Shown: positions 1 to 11,448 of the stretch, in pieces
Position numbering within the stretch: position 1 is the stretch's first letter
Layout of the letters: the number at the start of each line of letters is the position of its first letter
Source: Dermacentor variabilis
Lineage: Eukaryota > Arthropoda > Arachnida > Ixodida > Ixodidae
Assembly (NCBI RefSeq): GCF_050947875.1
Contig: NW_027460346.1
Location: 2,918,000 to 2,981,999 of the forward strand
DNA: 64,000 nucleotides
Direction of reading: 5' to 3'
Notes under the pieces: model-generated
Told to the model about the DNA's origin: nothing
The model's input: the letters and a program-made list of their open reading frames with translations, nothing else
The model's database searches: none
Made by a program: the position numbers and the translations under genes

Positions 1-1039
1 ATTTTCCTTGTATATTCGAAACAGATTTGAGTGGCATGGCACGCGCCATTGCGCAGGGAGAAATGGCTCCTTTCAATACGCCTTCTTAAGTATCCCGTCT
101 CTTAGCATATAGCTTATTATGCGGATAGTCTGCGATCTGTTTCACGGAAACGCATTCATTGGGAATGTATTTCCCGTTAGAGCTGCGCACAAATACCACC
201 GTCCGGTGCCAACATCCGCCGCTGTGCATTTTACCAGACTCACTAACTATTCAAAAAAAAAAAAAACTAAGAGAAGTATTCAATTACATCTTGTGCACAT
301 TACTTGTAGAACGACCAAACTATCCAAGCCACATTTTCCCTCAAATGAATGCGAGCTATAGTGGTAGTCCGTTGGACACCTGAATGATGGCTAAATCACG
401 TCCGCCTTTTCTTTCTTTAATCATCCCAGAAATTCTTTTTGTATATAGTGTTCCTGTTTATTACGTTATTGCCTACGTTGTCTATGCATTTTCACTCACA
501 GCTATTTTCGCTGACACACATTATTTCACTGACATTATTATTATTTCCTCGTTACCTTCATTTCTGGCTCTCGTAGCAGTCTGTGGCTTTGACTTATCAT
601 TATTGAAGTAGTCTCCTGCTTTGTATTGCCCCTCCAGTTCGGGCTCCGCGGCCTGCAGTATTCCTGGAAGTGAATAGGTAAACAATTGATTACATTGTTG
701 CGTTGGCAGACCAATTTGTGAGGTTCGTTGATAACTGTCGTAATAAACCGGCGAGCGCAAACCAGGCCGCGAAACCGCAATGCCTTTCGTTCTGAAGAAG
801 CGTCTGTCATTGGCTGGTCGCCTTCGCTAACACTATATTCTCCTTATCCCAATTGACCACCGCCGTTTCTTAAGAACCTGTTGAGCGTACGCACAGATTC
901 GGGAAGATGGGCCCAAGTTTCTGTATTTTAGTTTCTTCGAGTTTAGTGATTTCCGCGGGACACTGCAACCTTAAACAGCACTCACGTGCATGGCCGTTAT
1001 GGTTCGCTTGGGCGTTCTGAATGCACCGGCTCGGATAGA
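1..1039. other. No recognisable gene
   Basis: Only short unsupported reading frames on both strands and a run of 13 A near 247. I recognise no exon, RNA or transposon. Confidence 0.5.
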
Positions 1040-1698
1040 TATACCTGCGGGTTTTTTTTTTTTTTAGACCAGAAAGAATTTAGAAAAAAAATACGTCGTG
1101 GCAGATAGCACAGTTCGAGTCCTTGAGATGGATTGCTCGAGTAGCCGGACAATATTTGCGCGAGGAACCAAAGTGCGTATTTGACCAACTACCGAAAATT
1201 CGTTAATTAAGCTTTCAACTAATTACTTAGCTCTAAAATATCGAACTTTACGAATTGTAGCCACTGAGTTCGCAGGGCTCATCCACTTGGAACGAGTTCT
1301 CAGTATGCACCATTTCGAGGCATTAATTCCCAAAGTGTGCGACAAAATGCCTTGCATTCCAGAATTACTTCTGTCCTTGAATGTATAATATGACGTTTGT
1401 TGAAAGATTAAGAGGGACAGTGCGTTTTTCCCGAGAGCTTCACGGCACATATTTCGAAACTTGTGTTGTCCTTAGAAATCGCTCTAAGTGGACTAGTCTT
1501 GGAAACTCACCGGCGACAATTCGTAAATTGCAATAAATTAGTTGAAAAGTTCTTTACTAAATATTTAGTAATTCGTTGCTTACGAGCTTTGATTTATTGT
1601 ACAAGCAGTGTCCGTCTCTTCGAGCAATCTATTTAAATTATTAGTATTGTCAATTTTTAAATACTCACTTTATTCTAAAAAAAAGAAACATTTGGTTA
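1040..1698. mobile_element. Foldback (long inverted repeat) element, copy 1
   Basis: The two ends are diverged inverted repeats of roughly 150-200 bp. The left part (about 1047-1215) carries GGCAGATAGCACAGTTC and GATTGCTCGAGTAGCCGGACA. The reverse complement of the right part (about 1545-1698) carries GATTGCTCGAAGAGACGGACA. The centre holds TACGAATTGTAG and CAATTCGTAAATTGCAAT, which recur in the same order in the second copy at 52345-53018. There is no transposase frame, so this is a non-autonomous DNA transposon or foldback/MITE-like element by inference. Ends are approximate and I see no clear target duplication. Confidence 0.6.
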
Positions 1699-2689
1699 AA
1701 ACGAGGAAAGAGAGGGAGCTTAACCAACGTCACGCTCGGATTCGCCAACCTACACGTGGGTGAAGGATAAAGGGGCGAGGAAAGATAAGAAGAAACAAGG
1801 AACCAAGGAATGCTTTGAGCGGGGCTTAATAGCGGAGTCCCTTGCAGATAAGAGAAGGTCTGTTATCCAAATCGTAGTTCCTCTGTGAAATGATTGCAGC
1901 GTGAGATTTACCTTGAATAATCTTAATGTGAAACTCAGTGGAGCTTCGGGCTTCCTAGATGACGTCACGACATGGGCGCTCAGACCTTGTGGTATCTGTA
2001 ATGTGATGATGACCGTTATTTCTCAGTTGCACTGCGACGTAATGCCACACCAAAGGAGTCAATCCGGCCAAGGGATAGTGTTTGGTAGTGGGAATTGCGA
2101 CCGTAGTTAAACGTTCCCCGTGCCGTTTGATGCGCTGCAAGCTTCGTTCATCATGCAAATGCATCTTGTTATGTAAAATTTGTAATCTACATGCTAAATA
2201 TCGAAGCTCATAATTTAAAAAAAAATTATGCCGATGGCAATCATGAGTGGCGAGCTTCCGAGCCAAAAAAGTATGTAATGTTTTCCCTCTGAAAAAAAAA
2301 AGAAGAGAAAAAAATTGTTCACCAGTTCCACATTAAAGGAATTCTCTGAATGAATTATCTCATTGAATATTGTTAGCTTAAACGTGGCTTTAGGTACGAT
2401 TTGCGGCAACAATATGCGAGTTTCAACCTTGAAGGATGTGCGCACCCGAGATTATTGAGCGTCAAAAAAACGGATCTCGGCTCTTCAATTTTTATAACCC
2501 TTCACGAATTGGAGCCCCCGCACGATGGTAGAAACATTTTATTTGAAGCTTGAAGTTTATTGTATTTCCTAGAAATTGGAGGAGACATGGGAGAGAAAAA
2601 AAAAAGAGCAAAACTTCAAATGCAGCCAGAAAGAAATACACCCTGCACCTTTATGCGGTTGCATTGCTGGCGGCGCACGTGACCACGCT
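1699..2689. other. No recognisable gene
   Basis: AT-rich sequence with several A-runs (2216-2226, 2292-2314, 2597-2605). No supported coding frame. Confidence 0.45.
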
Positions 2690-3566
2690 TGGTTAAGAAA
2701 GGGAACCTCTGCGACAGAGTGTGGGTTTTCAGGGAAGTCACTCGCGACCGAAAATCTTTTCGTTGACAGGCTGGCCGCAGTGCGGCGTCTCCACAGGGGC
2801 GCAGGATGAACGCGCGTACAACGCGCGAGTCCGAGCTGCCTCGCACGTCAGCGTCTTCCTCGAAGAGATCCTCTGTCCCACGCTGGCGGCTTCCAGAATG
2901 CTCTGATTAGTCCGGGGACCGAGTGCACAACGCTCGGCAGAAAAGTGCATCCGCAGTGAGGTCACAAAAAGCACGTTCGTGCTGCGCACTGCTTTCTCCA
3001 CAGCGCGACGGCAAACTAGAACGCGCAACACTCACGGCCCCTCGTATCCTGGAGGCGCGTACCGATGCAGGCAAGCTGCAATCAATCTGGCTGCGGGCGC
3101 CTGCCATATTTAGCCGCGGTCGACGCGGCAGCGCATTCGATTACTGGTGGGCGGCTGAGATGGGTTGCGTAAATGTAAATTGGTGCCCCGGTATCCGGTG
3201 AATCGCGGGTACGCGGAACTTCGAGTCCTGGAGTTGCGCCAACCAGTTGCTCGTGCGGTAATGAGTAACATGCGTGCGTTGAAAGAGTCCAGCGGGACGC
3301 TGGGCGACTTTTCATCCGTGGGCCGCGCGCGCCGGCGTTCAATCAAGCTTGGCTCGGTCGGACGGAAAGTGCTGCGGAAGATTCTCGCCGCCTTGGGAGA
3401 GCGAGGCTTTTCATCCGAGCGAGTGAACGCCTATGTTGTGGGCTTTCAAAGCTTGCTTTCTGATGGCACGCACTGTCACAAAAATTTGCTTTCCGATGAA
3501 CAACCTATGTATAGCCGCTACTGCAGTATTGTTCGGGTTACGCGGCAATCTGCGCTATTTATAAGT
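2690..3566. other. GC-rich block, possible unrecognised exon or promoter region
   Basis: Higher GC and CpG than its surroundings, with overlapping open frames on both strands. The longest plus-strand frame begins at 3165 and runs to 3701, but its last third is the antisense of the RTE remnant that starts at 3579, so it is not one conserved protein. About 115 residues before that are basic and unrecognised. It could be a CpG-rich promoter or first exon, but nothing demonstrates this. Confidence 0.25.
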
Positions 3567-3578
3567 TCATCTCACAGT
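3567..3578. repeat. Target site duplication of RTE copy A, left
   Basis: TCATCTCACAGT, identical to 4149-4160 on the other side of the RTE remnant. A perfect 12-bp duplication fixes the ends of the insertion. Confidence 0.85.
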
Positions 3579-4148
3579 CATCATCATCATCCTCATCATC
3601 AGCCTGTTACGCCCACTGCAGGGCAAAGGCCTCTCCCATACTTCTCCAACTACCCCGGCCATGTACTAATTGTGGCCATGTCGGCCCTGCAAACTTCTTA
3701 ATCTCATCCGCCCACGTAACTTTCTGCCGTCCCCTGCTACGCTTCCCTTCCCTTGGGATCCAGTCCGTAACCCTTAATGACCATCGGTTATCTTCCCTCC
3801 TCATTACATGTCCAGCCCATGCCCATTTCCTTTTCTTGATTTCAACTAAGATATCAGTAACTCGCGTTTGTTCCCTCACCCAATCTGCTCTTTTCTTATC
3901 CCTTAACGTTACACCTATCATTCTTCTTTCCATAGCTCGTTGCGTCGTCCTCAATTTAAGTAGAACCCTTTTCGTAAGCCTCCAGGTTTCTGCCCCGTAC
4001 GTGAGTACTGGTAAGACACAGCTGTTATATACTTTTCTCTTGAGGGATAATGGCAACCTGCTGTTCATGATCTGAGAATGCCTGCCAAACGCACCCCAGT
4101 CCATTCTTATTCTTTTGATTATTTCCGCCTCATGATTCGGATCCGTCG
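3579..4148 (-). mobile_element. 5'-truncated RTE-clade LINE, copy A
   Basis: Minus-strand insertion. Its 3' end is a (GAT)n-type tail read here as CATCATCATCATCCTCATCATC, and the 5' end is truncated inside the C-terminal part of the pol protein. It is bounded by identical 12-bp duplications (3567-3578, 4149-4160), the signature of target-primed reverse transcription. It is the same family as the copies at 61412-61897 and, more distantly, 50612-52000. The short trinucleotide tail is typical of RTE elements. Confidence 0.88.
3607..4148 (-). pseudogene. RTE reverse transcriptase, C-terminal fragment
   Basis: About 180 codons remain open on the minus strand. They encode the segment downstream of the RT palm and thumb that is characteristic of RTE pol proteins. 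Recognisable blocks are [25 protein letters not shown], here split across residues 36-60, then the AMERRMIGVTL block, the WAGHVMRREDNRW block and a terminal EIKKFAGPTWPQL block. The endonuclease and the RT palm with its catalytic aspartates are absent, so it cannot encode an active enzyme. The frame is uninterrupted, suggesting a fairly young insertion. The ATG at 4164 lies in flanking DNA and is not a real start. Confidence 0.85.
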
Positions 4149-4160
4149 TCATCTCACAGT
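4149..4160. repeat. Target site duplication of RTE copy A, right
   Basis: TCATCTCACAGT, an exact match to 3567-3578. Confidence 0.85.
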
Positions 4161-5283
4161 ACACAGAGAAATATAAGTGGACATTTCTGTATGTAACAAA
4201 ATTTTTAGGTGCAGTCGAGCCTCCTATACCTCAGGTTTTAACCAGGATAATTTTCTAACCACTGGGTTTCCTAACGAGCGAAGTGGTCGGAATATAAAAA
4301 GCAAATATAGACATAAACGTGAGGGCATTGAGGGCCACACGTGATCGGTTGCTCTTAGCATTGCCCCTGCAGCTCTTGCAGTACTAACGTGCTACTCCCG
4401 AAGCTCATTCACGTGACCTCCGAGATATAGCACTGGCTACCTGGATATCGTCACAAATGTGTGAAGATATTCACTGAAATAACAGTGTTGTTCTTAGACG
4501 TCAATCGATAGACCATCTCGAAAACTTCCCGAAATAGACGCGAGTCAGCGTTGGCGCTGGACAGCTGAGTGAGAGCTCCACTGGAGTCGCATAAAACAAA
4601 GGCCTTTGGTAATTTGGACAATACACTTCTGCGTCATATCGGTGCTGAACAGCTCCGCAGATGTCGAAGATGCCCTATATTCAACTCAAAGAGCACGCTG
4701 TGCTGCAGGCTCTGGACAATTAAAACGCGGCCATCGTGAACAGGCGCGTCTGTGTAAACCTTGGTAATATTTAAACAAGAGTTTTCTAGAAGGAACTGTT
4801 GTCAGTTGGCGTACACCTGCAGAGCACACTATTGTTTTCTTTCGAATCCCCGGAATAGTGAAGTGGTCGAATGGCCGAGGACGTTTCATTACTCGTTCGC
4901 GGACCGCGTTTTCTCCGACATTCGCAATCTCGAGGAAGGCATGCGTCGTTTCCCCCATGAGCGACTCCGGTCTGCTGAGAAGTGGCTCGAAGAGCTTCTT
5001 GCCATCGTGGGCCCGAAAAGTTGGGCCGAAATGATGCCATGATTTATTTCCTGCTCTTTTGCTGCCCACACTTCATCATTGTGGTCAAGGCAGCGCTCCG
5101 CCTGCTTTATAACCACGATCGCCCACTCGGCAGCGGTGAATGCTAAGAGAATAGCGTGAAAAAGATTGCTGTACTGTGCCGAACATGGTTTACATCGCGT
5201 TCAGCTAAGAGGGTACAGTGTAAAGTAGGCCGAAAAGAATGTTTAAAACTTATATATAGGCATGTTATTATATTGCTCCTGCA
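4161..5283. other. No recognisable gene
   Basis: Unique-looking sequence. The overlapping frames on both strands at 4686-5116 have no family resemblance and look like chance. Confidence 0.45.
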
Positions 5284-5395
5284 ACGGTATGGTATGAATA
5301 ACTTTATTTAGGTCCTGAGGGATCAGTCTGGGACTGATGCGGGCCGCTCCCACGCCGGTACAGAGAGGCCGAGCCCCTCTGCCGTCACCCGGATG
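5284..5395 (-). mobile_element. LINE 3' end fragment
   Basis: On the minus strand a GC-rich 3' UTR-like stretch ends in AATAAAGTTATTC. Its organisation resembles the I-clade LINE 3' ends at 6953 (AATAAAGTTT-like) and 43785 (AATAAACGTTC). Only about 110 bp remain and no coding sequence is left. Confidence 0.5.
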
Positions 5396-6059
5396 AAAGT
5401 TTACAAATTATGTTTTAAACGCTGTGCGGCTTGCGCTTGTGTTTTGCGCTCTTAGTGGGGCACTCTGTGAATGAGAACTGAGTCAGGAAGTATATAAACA
5501 GCTAACTTTGTTAAATAACAAACTTCTTGTTCTTGATTATAGTCTTATGTTGGAAATTTCAAGACGGCCGAATCCTACGGCAAGTACATCTTCGTTAGAT
5601 TACTCTACGTTAGCTGTGCCTTGTCTGAATAATTTCTGCTGCTTTCGTTATAAGAGCTGCGCAGAACGGCATGTTGTCCGGCTAAAATTAATCCAAGCGT
5701 CAACTCATTTAGCCGAAGCGCCAGTCACTTCAAATCAGGCGCCACACGTTTATTCCCAGTGCCAAATAAATTAATTTACGGGCCACGTATTTTAATCATC
5801 GTCGTAGTGAACTTAGTGCAAAGTAAAAATGCATTTTCAAACGTGTTCTGGGAAATTGCAAATAAGGGCCGGGAAATGATATATTCGGATAATTTTGCGC
5901 CTATCAAACATAACTGAAGGTACTTCCTGAAAAGCGTTGTCATGTCATATGCCGTAAGCTGCCTTAACACTCTTTCAATGTTTCCGACGTGATACGACAT
6001 TGAAATAGTGTAGTTATTGACATTACATTATTGCTATGAACAGGTCATCCAAAACGCAG
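5396..6059. other. No recognisable gene
   Basis: The short plus-strand frame at 5508-5774 and the minus frame at 5776-6000 have no recognisable motif. Confidence 0.45.
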
Positions 6060-6952
6060 CTGATTGAAGGCTCTGCTGACATGCATTCAAACTAAAGGGC
6101 ATCCAGCAATAAACCGTTGATTTCTAAAACTGACACAAATGCGCCGAAAAGTGTGTCACGTGACATAACATCATTTCGTTTTCTGCAAGTCCCTGTACCG
6201 GTATATGAAACGAAGGAGCAACGAACAAACTCTGCCATGATACTCACTTAGCGCAGCTCACGTCACGTGGAAAAGGGTGTCATGCGACACTCCGTAATTT
6301 CCGGAATCTAATGGCCGTTTCACAAACATCATGACATGGATATCAAACGAACTGGAATCAAACACTTGCAGGAATACTGTCACGTAACACCAAAGAAACC
6401 AACCTGAGCAGGGCTTCACGTCACTTCACGTCACTTCACCCAACTTTTCCTTCAACGTGACAGATTGCCAGACCGTTCACATGGTTATTTAAGGAACAGA
6501 CTTCGAAGAAACTCAGCGATGGTATCCACACACCGCTCTTAAGAACGAGTGGAAAAGAGAATCAAGTAACCTCACGTAACATTCGCCAGCCCATGGGTGA
6601 TCCTCAGTCATACTAACATGGGTATCAAACGAACGACCTTCGAAGAAGCATGGCACACTTCATCGCGCACTTAAGACGTCGTGCCAAAGGGTGTCGTGTG
6701 ACCTCACGTGACTTTTGCAAGCCTACAGGTGATTCACAAACATACTGACATGAATGTCAAACGAACGCGCCTCCAAGAATTTCTGCGATACTGCCCACGT
6801 AGGACACGTCGGACCACGTGAAAAATGGTATCATGTGACCTCAGGTGACTTTCCCAAGCCCATGACTGATTCCCATCTATGCTGGCATGCATATCAAACG
6901 AACGAACCTCGTGCGAAAGTCTGTCGTGTGATCTCACCTAACTTTGGCAAAC
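6060..6952. repeat. Diverged tandem satellite, about 135-bp monomer
   Basis: The anchor pattern (a/t)GACATGnATnTCAAACGAACG recurs near 6074, 6194, 6331, 6473, 6612, 6746 and 6881, i.e. every 120-142 bp. Each unit also carries a CCTCACGTGAC-like stretch and AAGCCnACAGGTGATTCACAAAC. The last three units are the most alike. The array resumes at 8162 after a LINE insertion. Confidence 0.7.
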
Positions 6953-8161
6953 TGGACTGGAAAACTTTATTGTGGTCCTGCAGGACGCGCTATAGCGCGT
7001 AGCGGGCGTCTCCCACGTAGGGACCGACAGGGAGTACCTGGCGGCCGCTTCCTGCGCCTGCTGGAGTGCCCATTGCTGGTCGGCGAGTAGTTAGCTTCTG
7101 AAGGACTTCTCCCACTTGTCCGAGGTAGTCGGGCGGAGCATTTCTACACTCCCGGAGCACGTGTGCGAGTGTCGCCGTGTCTCCGCAAGAGGGGCACGTG
7201 CGCTGGAGTACACGCCGGGATAGAAAACGTGTAATTTGGCGGGGTTTGGGTACATGTACTTCTCTATAAGCTTAGTGTTAGCACCTGCGGCCTGTTAAGT
7301 TTGGGGTCTGGCGGCGGAAAGATGCGGCGCCCCGGGTAGAAGTGTTTTGTAATTTCGCTGTACGTAATGAACGCGTCCCGGTTGTCCTCTAGCTCGACGA
7401 GATGGGGTTGCCCGGGGACGGCGCGGTCAGTAAGCATGCACGCTGTGTCGTGGGCGATCTCGTTGAAGTTGGCTGGCCGGGCGCCCTGAACATGACCGAG
7501 ATGGGCGGGGAACCAGATGATAGTGTGCTGCTTGAGGGTGCTCGGATCAGCGCTACGGGAGAACGCGTAACGTCTGGTGGGAGACGACGCCATGTTCGAA
7601 GGCTTTGATGGAAGCTCTGGAGTCGCTGTAGATCACTTTCCGTTTGCCGTCGAGCACGGCCAGGGCGATGGCTACTTGCTCCGCCACCTCGGGGTCTCGG
7701 GTGATATCATGGCAGAGTTAAGGGTCCGCTGCGTGGATGAGACCGCGACCGCTGCGAAGGCTCGGTTTTTGCGGTAGGCGGCGGCGTCCACGAACATTAC
7801 GTAGTGCGCTTCCATGTCTATGCGCTGCAGAAGGGCGGCCGCCCGGGCAAGGTACCTGCTTCTGTTGCGGTCAGGGTGCACGTTTCGCGGAATAGGAGCG
7901 ATCGTGATGAGGTTTTGAATCTCGCACCGAACCGGCGTCAACTTCTGTGGATCCCCTGGTCGTCGACGAGAAGAAGCCGAGCTCGCGCAGAATGTGACGG
8001 CCCGCCTTGGTGGTCGTGAGTCGGGTCACCTGCATTCGCTCCTGATCGTCGGCGACCTCTACTAGCGTGTTGTGCATGCCGAGCCCGAGGAGTTTGTGCA
8101 TGGAAGTGGTGATCGGAAGGCCGGGGATCCGTTTCACTACCTTTCGAATGAGGGCGTTTAC
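6953..8161 (-). mobile_element. 5'-truncated I-clade LINE inserted in the satellite
   Basis: Minus-strand LINE whose 3' end lies at about 6953, with a poly(A)-signal-like AATAAAGTTT reading and a GC-rich 3' UTR. It is bounded by AACTTTGGCAAAC (6940-6952) and AACTTTCGCAAAC (8162-8174), a 13-bp duplication with one mismatch. It keeps the RNase H region and part of the sequence before it, and lacks the RT palm and endonuclease. The satellite continues on both sides, so it inserted after the array formed. Confidence 0.75.
7264..8137 (-). pseudogene. I-clade LINE pol fragment with RNase H remnant
   Basis: Two minus-strand frames cover the region. 7871-8137 and 7672-7941 contain IAPIPRNVHPDRNRSRYLAR and then MFVDAAAY with RAFAAVAVS, matching IAPIPRNMH and YTDAAKY in the better-preserved copy at 42117-43655. 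7264-7593 contains IIWFPAHLGHVQGARPANFN, equivalent to the WTPGHEHLAGNEAAH block of RNase H but with the conserved GNE region eroded. Frame changes separate these parts. The gene is dead and 5'-truncated, and lies within the satellite array. Confidence 0.75.
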
Positions 8162-8330
8162 AACTTTCGCAAACCTACAGGTGATTCACAAACACACCGA
8201 CGCGAATATCTAACGGACGCGCATCGAGCAACCTCAGTGATGCTACCCCACGTAACACATGCACGTCGAAAACACGTGAAAAATTGTGTCACGTGCCCTC
8301 ACGTGACTTCCCCCCCTGTAGGTGGCGTCT
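8162..8330. repeat. Satellite array, continuation after the LINE
   Basis: Contains AACCTACAGGTGATTCACAA and CGACGCGAATATCTAACGGACG, matching the monomer seen at 6720-6770. It continues with the CACGTGAAAAA...CACGTGAC block. Confidence 0.65.
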
Positions 8331-8631
8331 ATGATGACCGCTATCTTTTTTGCCTGCGCACATAAACCGCCAGTACCTAGCGTATAACAGCTCCGCTGTA
8401 AAAGTTCTGCAGAGACACTTAAGAGTGCTTACGGGTAGGGAATGCGAAAGCATTGTAGTCGCTTTGGGGGAGTGCTTTCGCTTAGGTACTCGTCCGTATA
8501 TCGTCGTACACGCTGCAAACTTGCAAGGCATCCCTATTCGTGTTCCCTTGGTTGGACTTCCGCGGCGTGCTTCCGTGGTCGACCAGGTTTCGCAGATGCC
8601 GCCGAGGTAGACGCTTCGCAGTGAATTCGAG

Positions 8632-8862
8632 TAGCCACAGCACCGATAAAATCCGAAGAGCAAGCGTGGGAGGCAGCGACCTGACGTGTGCGACGACGCA
8701 CGCAATAGGCACACCTCATTTTAAACACTCATGATTTGACGTCGAGAGTGCATCGCCGTAGATGCAGCACCGATGAAATACGGAGGGCAAGTGACACGTT
8801 TGAGGCCGTGACGGAGGCACTGACATGACGTGTGCAATGACGCACGCACTAGGCACAACTTT
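8632..8862. repeat. Diverged tandem duplication, two units
   Basis: The segment at about 8632-8716 (GCAGCGACCTGACGTGTGCG and ACGCACGCAATAGGCACA) recurs at 8759-8862 (TGACATGACGTGTGCAATGA and ACGCACGCACTAGGCACA). Both begin with a CAGCACCGATnAAAT motif. The units are about 128 bp apart. No coding function is apparent. Confidence 0.55.
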
Positions 8863-8871
8863 AGTCAACCA

Positions 8872-8950
8872 TAACCGTGGAGCCACCGTGGCGTCGGGGA
8901 AGCGTCTTCGTCTTGCACCCCGGAGGGCCCGTTCGAATCCCATCGAAATG
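8872..8950 (+). mobile_element. tRNA-like SINE head
   Basis: Contains a B-box-like GTTCGAATCC at 8931-8940, preceded by an anticodon-arm-like CTTGCAC loop and a CACCCCGGAGGGCCC stretch. The A box is poor and the acceptor stem does not close cleanly, so this is a tRNA-derived SINE relic and not a tRNA gene. Confidence 0.4.
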
Positions 8951-9263
8951 TACCAAATTTTCCTTTCAATTCCATCAATTGTCTTTGTTTATAGAAACCT
9001 GCTTGACAAATTTGACGTCAATCCGAGGATATTCTTTACGTGTTTTTACTCATCGCTCCATCGGCAATTTTTTGTACCATCTTTCGGTCACGTCGCCGAA
9101 GACAACGCTATATTTTCGCGTAATGGGCGATATGATGCTTTCGCATTAATAGTATTTCAAGAGGCGCAAGAATTTCAAGAACTTTCAGGTAGCAACGTCG
9201 AAGGGTACGCAGTTCTAATAAGGCACGTATATAGGACGCTTATGTTTTAGTAAAAAAAAAAAA
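8951..9263. other. No recognisable gene
   Basis: A plus-strand frame runs from 8825 to 9250 through the SINE head, with no recognised motif. The sequence near 9172-9230 (AATTTCAAGAACTTTCAGGTAGCAACG) resembles the right arm of the next hairpin. Confidence 0.35.
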
Positions 9264-9347
9264 AAGGCATAACCGCTGGAAGTTGCTAACTGAAATTTGT
9301 TGAATTTCAACAACTTTCAGTTAGCAACGGTGAGCCGTTACGGCCTT
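9264..9347. repeat. Hairpin-forming inverted repeat 1
   Basis: The core arms 9282-9304 and 9306-9328 are 23 bp with one mismatch (GTTGCTAACTGAAA against TTTCAGTTAGCAAC) and one central base. Weaker pairing extends to AAGGC at 9264 and GCCTT at 9347. Confidence 0.75.
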
Positions 9348-9354
9348 ATTGAAA

Positions 9355-10391
9355 TTCCGGCGGCCTTCTCGCATATAATTTTCTTTTTAAATGCTGCCCC
9401 TTGATTTATGCTGGCGCGCTGCGGTGAATTTAGACAAATAGCTGAAGGGGCAATGTCCCCAATTCCTGGACATGAAATTTTTCCGGCTGAGTGTTATCTC
9501 ATAGACCAGCTGCCAAGCGCTCGCCGATCATTGCGCGTCAGCCAATCATTGTTCTTCATGTGCAGTCTTTTTTTCTGGTGTATCATCGGTGATGGCTGCT
9601 ATATTATGTGCAGTTTGTCTTGCACTGTTTCATGCAGTATCGGCAGTATCGGTTGGAATAAGCATTGGCTTCTGTATTCGGAGCAGTCTACTATCGGTAA
9701 GAACACAGCATTTATTGCGGAAGTGGCGCTCCCTGGTGTTAAGTGGGGGGGGGGGGACACAACTATTAAAGCGAAGCTGCATTTGACTCGGATTCCGTGA
9801 TTTCTTCGTCTTTCGTCGACCAGAACAGTCAACAGAAAACCATTCCTCGAATTGAAGCAAAAAGTACCGTTCTCCAATGGAATTACGCATGCAAGACACA
9901 CCCCAGTATTCGTTTCAGTAAATAAAAGCACAAAACAAGCGTCAAAAACTACATGATAGATGATAAAACCCGTTCGAACAATGCGAAGCGTGTAGCATCA
10001 GCCGCTTGCGTTTTCCGGTAAAGATTACGGTAGCGTAAGCTGCAGTTGACCGTTCCAGGCAATTGTAGCATACGAAGCAGGGAGTGACATAACTAAGCTT
10101 TCATATGTAAAAGAATAACCCGCCTAATAACTGATTTAATTTGTTGTGATAGCGCTATCAGAAAGCCTCGCATAGGTAGGACTCCCGAAAAGCAGCGTGA
10201 ACATGATAACCGGCGACGGGAACATTAACTTAAATATGTACAACGACGTCATGCGCAGGTTGGGCCATACGCAGCGGTTCCTGTCCAAAGCAAGCCCCGC
10301 ACAGTTAGGACGCCTTTTACCCTGTACCTTTTAGTTAGGTACAGTGCAATTAATTGTCTTGCTGTCAATCATTTCGTGTAGTGCATTGTTC
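9355..10391. other. No recognisable gene
   Basis: Contains a 10-base G run near 9746. The frames at 9408-9800 (+) and 9599-9931 (-) overlap and have no recognised motif. Confidence 0.4.
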
Positions 10392-10403
10392 AATCGTCCA
10401 AGG

Positions 10404-10645
10404 ACCCGCCGTGGTTGCTCAGTGGCTATGGTGTTGGGCTGCTGAGCACGAGGTCGCGGGATCGAATCCCGGCCACGGCGGCCGCATTTCGATGGGGGCG
10501 AAATGCAGAAACACCCGTGTGCTTAGATTTAGGTGCACGTTAAAGAACCCCAGGTGGTCAAAATTTCCGGAGTCCTCCACTACGGCGTGCCTCATAATCA
10601 GAAAGTGGTTTTGGCACGTAAAACCCCAAATATTATTATTATATT
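10404..10645 (+). mobile_element. tRNA-derived SINE (Ruka-like), full length
   Basis: The 5' tRNA-like head has an A box (TTGCTCAGTGGC) and a B box (GGATCGAATCC), and its GCCGTGG...CCACGGC termini can pair. A conserved tRNA-unrelated body follows (GTTAAAGAACCCCAGGTGG, CTACGGCGTGCCTCATAATC) and the element ends in an (ATT)n tail. It is bounded by AATCGTCCAAGG at 10392-10403 and 10646-10657, a perfect 12-bp duplication. The internal Pol III promoter would drive transcription. It encodes no protein and depends on LINE machinery in trans. The body matches copies at 31812, 50396 and 53448. The Ruka name is from memory of the described ixodid SINE. Confidence 0.88.
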
Positions 10646-10995
10646 AATCGTCCAAGGCTACGCCACATTGGTCTACCGGACCAGGTGATATCACAGCCTC
10701 GCCGGCCAACCAGCGTGTACAGCGTGGATTGGAGCCCAATTGTTTTTTTATCATCTTCATTCCTTTTCGATTTGGAAATCTCACTGCAAGCTTCGATCGC
10801 TTGAATTGTTTCACAACGATGCTGCTTTACAGATAAACTGAAAAGCGTGACGTCAGTCTATCATAGCGGTTACAGGCGCCACCGCACTCTCTAGATGCTA
10901 TATTATTCGCCGTGGTAGGGTCCGCAGAGCGGCCCCGAGGCAGCACTTCCTATTGACAATCTGCGAGTCTACCGTTCAAATGAAGGTGATTTGCG

Positions 10996-11035
<40 letters not shown>
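10996..11035. repeat. (TA)n microsatellite
   Basis: About 20 TA units, followed by an imperfect TACATATATAC. Confidence 0.95.
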
Positions 11036-11041
<6 letters not shown>

Positions 11042-11042
<1 letters not shown>

Positions 11043-11448
11043 TACAGCTGAACGACTAGGGCAGTGATATAATGACAAATGTTTCGGTAACAAGAAAACG
11101 TAGCGTGCATTTCAGCAGCACACCTGCTGTGGGGAAGGGAGCGATTCCCATAAATCGCAGTTTCATGTGGTGGGATTAGGTAGCTCAAACACCATTTCCC
11201 TAGGTTGTAAGGGGGTGAATTATAGGCACAAAAAGACGCCCCTGAAAGATGCAACTTTCCTTAGTGTGTACAATGCAGCCCCCAAAGAGTTAATTGGCGG
11301 AGAGACTCGTGGACTTGATCCTGAGAAGGAAGAACGTGCCTGCCGAACAAGAGCGACGCTGCAGAGCGCTAGATCTCGCGGGAAATTTGCTGCGAAGCCC
11401 CTGTACAGTCGTGGAACTTTACCGCACCCGCTTGACGACAGCTTCAAA
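11042..11448. other. No recognisable gene
   Basis: A plus frame (11167-11565) and an overlapping minus frame (11220-11447) show no known motif. The plus frame runs into simple repeat. Confidence 0.35.

Noticed and set aside
3165..3701. 178-codon plus-strand frame
   Set aside because: The last third is antisense to the RTE remnant. The rest has no recognised motif and is opposed by open antisense frames in GC-rich DNA.
6060..6952. CRISPR-like spaced repeats
   Set aside because: The units are long, diverged throughout and directly tandem, without uniform spacers or cas genes, and the genome is eukaryotic.
8289..8714. 141-codon minus-strand frame
   Set aside because: Runs through satellite and tandem-duplicated DNA and contains no recognised motif.
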